A stretch of DNA of 64,000 bases from Tamarix chinensis (taxonomy: Eukaryota; Streptophyta; Magnoliopsida; Caryophyllales; Tamaricaceae). The position numbers were made by a program, and so were the translations under genes. Positions 60,373 through 64,000 of this stretch are shown here, one piece after another (position 1 is the first letter of the stretch; each line of letters begins with the position of its first letter). The DNA lies in the NCBI GenBank assembly GCA_030549775.1, contig CM060175.1, positions 82,308,745 to 82,372,744 of the forward strand, in the 5' to 3' direction. Under the pieces are notes generated by a model that was not told the origin of the DNA, ran no database searches, and saw only the letters and a list, made by a program, of their open reading frames with translations.

Positions 60373-62325
60373 CAAAACATTGATTAGTAGAGCTTAATAA
60401 ATATTAGTAGGTTGTCAATTATTTGTACTTTTGTTTTGTAATTCTGATACTCTACCTAAATATAAGATATCGTATGATAGCACATTAGCGTTTTGATGTA
60501 TAAATTTTATTAAGCATTTTTATCACACTGAAACAATTTGCTTGATAATGTAAGTACAAAATTTAATAAAATGGAGCATGTTAACTTGTATAAATTATTA
60601 TGTATACAAAAGTATGTTAAAATATATTTAATACCTAAAATAAATTATGTATGTCATGTATGGCAAATATGATAGCATGCCTAAGCGTATTTTTAGCATA
60701 AATATTATCATTGTGTGCCCCAACGGAAATTTATTCATTTAATTATATCATGATATTTATTCTAATAAGAATGCTAAATATGTTTTAATTATTGTTAAGT
60801 ATGGAGGTATGTGATTTGATATTGTAGAAATGCATATTTTAGCATGATTATTATTAGCATATGTCCTAAGGATATTTTGGTTATTTTAAGTGTATCATGA
60901 TATTTATCCTAAGAAGTGTACCTAATCGGTATTATTTATTGTTGAGCATGGTAATTTGTGATTTTGGATGAATTAGATATGCATGTTAGGGCTTTACGAG
61001 CTAAATCATGTAGAAGGGCAAAAAGATCATTTGGAGTGTTTGGTAATTTATTTGTTGATTATTGTGTTTTAACCTTTTCATAATAAATTAATAAATAAAA
61101 AATCAATTTTTAAAATGGATGATAATATGTTAATTATGGCTTCATGGGCATTTTGGTTATTTTTAACCTAATGCACCCAAATGTGAATAATTGAGCCTAG
61201 AATGACCTTAGTAAATTTTTTATGTTGATCTTGGTGTTGTCTTTGATTGTGATTGTTTTGATTAATTGAAACTGAGTAAAAATGGTTTAGTATGAAAACT
61301 AGATCTATATGATTATTGTGTGGTCTTGTGGTTCCCTTAATAAAATACTAAGATTTATAAAGTGAAAGACCTTGAAATCGGAAATTGTGGCTCTTTATAG
61401 GTTACTGACCTAAATATGTGGTTTAGTTCACGGTCAATTATGAACTTTTGTTAATGTGGCTTTTGTGTCTGCCTGTGGTTTGCTAGTAGTCTTTATGCCT
61501 ACCTGTGGTTCAATAATAGCATTCCTGCCTACTTGTATTCGGTAGTTGCCTTTGAACCCTACCTATGATGTATGGATATTATTGGCTTTGAATTTGAAAT
61601 ATGTGATATATGGTGGAGGATATGGTTATGATGTTGAGATTGATTATAATCATTACTTCATAGAGCATCTCCTGTATGCTTGATTGGTAAGTATCATTAT
61701 GTTCTAAATGAACAAGTACGAAGAGTATGTGGCTTTGATGATTATTGTTTATCTTATATGATTATCGTATTTTGATTATCGCATGAATATTTTCAATATG
61801 GTATGCTATGTCCTGTTGTGATGTCTTTTATGTGTTCCATGCGGGCTTTTTATATTAGCTTTATATAATAGGTTACTTAGTTTTGTTGTACCTAAGGGTT
61901 CATTTTCATGGGTCGGGCTTATTCAATGAGCAGTAATCTTTACAGGTAGCTTATGAGATCAATTGAAGGCTAGTATTTGGGTTAAGAGTTAGGGTAATCT
62001 AGTGTTCTACCCGGTATCTTTTGATCCAGATGTTCTTATACTCTTATGTCATGTATTTTCTTTTCACTGAATTTTGTAACCACTAACAGTTATTTTTATT
62101 TGGAATGGTATTAATATGTATGTTGATTTTCTCTATTCTAGTCCTTATAATTGTGTTATTGGTTTAAGCATAGTTACATTGTTAGCCTTAGCGCTTGGTA
62201 TAAAAATGATAGAGGAAACTATACTAGTATCAAGTGTGGCGATAACACCTTGCATTTTTACTATTTTATCTTTTGCAATTAACTCCTTAAACAAAAAAAA
62301 TAGTCCTAAAAATAAGGGTGTTATA
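60373..62325 (+). mobile_element. LTR-like element II-3, main part and 3' end
   Basis: Plus-strand family II copy: bases after 60378 match II-2 (minus strand, near 36060-36160), and 61330-61440 matches 13855-13940 of II-1 (AAATACTAAG, GTGAAAGACCTTGA, GGTTACTGACC-like). It has the terminal stem (62185-62245) and ends AAGGGTGTTATA at 62325. Its first part, including a C-rich tract, is missing: upstream of the short 48517-48574 piece and I-6 lies MULE coding sequence. It therefore inserted in the MULE and later lost its 5' end, or the junction was rearranged. Confidence 0.65.
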
Positions 62326-62850
62326 GTCCAACAATTTGACATCATATATCCATTTATCTTGTACGTACATTCCCTTCAAACTCTTTATAAAGAAATGGTA
62401 TGGTTTGTTGCAGCTTCACATTACCTATTATAAGTTCATCAACGAATTTAAGTTAATTTTCTTTCAGCTTACCCAGGACAACATGTCCTTGTTTGTAATT
62501 TACCAATTACTAATTACCACTTGCCATCTTTCATTATTGTTTTCAACTTCAACAATCAAAAAGGGACAATCAATCTTCTTAGAACTTATATTATGTACAC
62601 TTTCACTATCTACAATTCTAGTACGCATGTTTGTTCTACCTCTTTCACATCTTATAAAGACTCTACCTATTACTATATTGTTTCCTTTTCTAGAATATTT
62701 GAGGATCAAAAATCATCCTATGACTTTTACCCATTTGTTTAACACATGCTACAAGTTTTTCATGATTAGATAATATTTGATTCGTCATAAAAAATCTCTA
62801 ATAATTTTGGGTCTGGAAGCATGTATCCATATGTTCTATATCCTGCAAAA
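62326..62850 (-). pseudogene. MULE/FAR1-like transposase pseudogene, N-terminal part
   Basis: Minus-strand text from about 62830 (after TTTTTGCAG, a possible acceptor): KLVACVKQMGK, VFIRCERGRTNMRTR, SSKKIDCPFLIVEVENNN, RWQVVISNW, GHVVLGKLKEN, stop, LKFVDELIIGNV, EFEGNVRTR. This follows the order of the FAR1-type DNA-binding finger (VxxxCxRGGxxR, CPFxL, WxLxVxxxxHNH) and the region after it. The HNH histidines are not recognisable (stops at that point). It stops at the II-3 end. The catalytic part continues at 43203-41790, with a gap of perhaps 100 residues that includes the first catalytic block; that piece is missing from the window. Confidence 0.7.
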
Positions 62851-63090
62851 ATAGTTGAGTATAATAATAGGATAGGGATAATTATTAATTAATGCATATG
62901 CATTGTATTTTTTAGGTTTAATAAATGCTAAGTATTTTACGAATATAAAGTTATCTAACCAAATCTACGTTTTATGAACCCTCCCTACCACTTTTGATGA
63001 AATTTTCTATAATGAAAACTTATTCTACCTTTTCATTTGAGTTGTAATTAATGTTTGGGAAATCCATTTATATTTCCTCTATGTATTCAT

Positions 63091-63230
63091 AGTTTATCAG
63101 GGTTCTAAACCCATCATCGTAGTTTTTTAGGGTTCTAAACTCGTCATAGCTTGTCGAGGTTCCAAACCAATCATCATAGCTTATTGAGGTTCCAAGCTTG
63201 TCATAGCTTGTTAGGGTTCTAAACTCATTG
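63091..63230. repeat. GGTTCTAAAC minisatellite
   Basis: Four to five units of about 30-34 bp with GGGTTCTAAACYCRTCAT and CATAGCTTGTYRGGGTTC-like text, diverged. Confidence 0.8.
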
Positions 63231-63577
63231 TCCATTGTGAATGCTCATTTTTTATGTCTAGTGTTTTCTAGAAAATTTTAATTGGATGACTAAGAGTAAG
63301 TGAAGTAAGGTTAAATAGATCTTCTTTCCATTATTGAAGCACAATGATAATAAGTGTGTTTATTTTGTTTCCAACCAATAATATATTTATTTGTCACGGA
63401 TAATTAAGAAAACACAACTTATCATTCGAGGTTCAAGGTAAAATTTTCTCTGATAGGAAAGACCTCAATAATGGAGACATTTCCACCAATAATGGAGCCC
63501 GATGTACTAATAGACAATTGAGTAGAACGATAAATATTATGGTAAACAATGAAGACAAATTATTCATAATTAAGAGT

Positions 63578-63720
63578 GGAATGGTGTTGGTCGTCGCTGG
63601 GGGTTGGGGAGGAACAATGTTGCCCGCCGATGAGGGGTGGAGGAATGGTGTTGTGCACTAGTGGGGTAAGGGGAATGGTGTTGGCTGCCAATGGTGGGGG
63701 AATGGGGATGTGCTATGAAA
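63578..63720. repeat. GGAATGGTGTTG short tandem repeat
   Basis: G-rich units with GGAATGGTGTTG or GGAACAATGTTG, followed by TCGCTGGGGG or TGCCAATGGTGG, repeated about four times; local G-rich island in AT-rich DNA. Confidence 0.65.
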
Positions 63721-64000
63721 TTATGTATCAAAGTTAGTTAAAAAAATTAACAAAAATAGTGCTTTAATAATATACCTCATCCTAAATACTATATGCATGA
63801 GAAACTGCTACCCGATTTATTTTTACACCTCCTTTACACCCATCCCAATCATGCCCTAAATCCCCCACATGGCCTTCTAGACTTATCGCCTTCAACAAGA
63901 TAAAAAGAGGTTGGAAAAATAATAAAATTAGTAGGGAACAAGTAAAGGAAAATAGGAAGAATTAAGGAGCCCAAAAGAGGAAAAAGGTAGTGCTAGAAGT

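Larger units (their letters stand above)
62851..64000. other. AT-rich 3' flank with minisatellites, no gene seen
   Basis: Upstream flank of the MULE pseudogene on its own strand. It may include the element's terminal region, but no TIR is identifiable because the window ends. It contains two minisatellites and otherwise unremarkable AT-rich sequence. Confidence 0.5.

Overview
This is a 64 kb stretch of repeat-dense flowering-plant nuclear DNA. The evidence is plant-type transposase remnants (hAT with BED finger, MULE/FAR1, plant mobile domain), GT-AG introns, a Stowaway-type MITE, multi-kilobase LTR-like blocks with TG...CA ends, and plant-like microsatellites. I cannot name the species. I see no intact cellular gene, rRNA, tRNA, CRISPR array or bacterial operon. 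Most long open frames lie in C-rich or microsatellite tracts and look like chance.

The window is mainly a nest of insertions, readable from target-site duplications (TSDs). Two LTR-like families (labels I and II are mine) begin TGTAAYACCC or TGAAATACCC and end GGGTGTTACA. I infer solo LTRs of large-LTR Ty3/gypsy elements (Tekay/Del type likely); no gag-pol is present. Family I copies: I-1 (before 1 to 16068, +), broken by I-2 (2955-11519, TSD TTGAT) and by II-1 (11700-15051, TSD AAGAT); I-3 (4221-8632, TSD TATAG/TACAG) sits inside I-2; I-4 (about 17435-22187, -); I-5 (31870-38892, -), broken by II-2 (33868-37659, TSD AACTG/AACAG); I-6 (43204-48516, +, TSD ATTAT); I-7 (48575-60372, -, TSD CAAAA), broken by hAT elements. 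II-3 is a 5'-truncated family II copy that hosts I-6 and I-7 and ends at 62325.

A full-length hAT element (53532-59148, 8-bp TSD CCCGAAAT) carries a recently broken transposase gene with introns. It landed in inverted orientation in the terminal region of an older relative (52061-53531 plus 59149-59373), making a large palindrome. A minus-strand MULE/FAR1-like transposase pseudogene is split into an N-terminal part (about 62335-62830) and a catalytic/SWIM part (about 41800-43203), with about 19 kb of nested LTRs between and a Stowaway-like MITE (42457-42698) in the second part. A plus-strand plant-mobile-domain pseudogene lies at about 39006-40560, and a possible tail of a similar gene at 29740-30067.

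The oddest signals are a nearly identical 181-bp direct duplication on both sides of I-4; a reiterated inverted-repeat motif array inside every family I LTR; palindromes shared by both families; and unrelated minisatellites at comparable places in different LTR copies. Bases 16069-17258, 22369-24799 and most of 24803-31640 are AT-rich DNA with no gene I can support.
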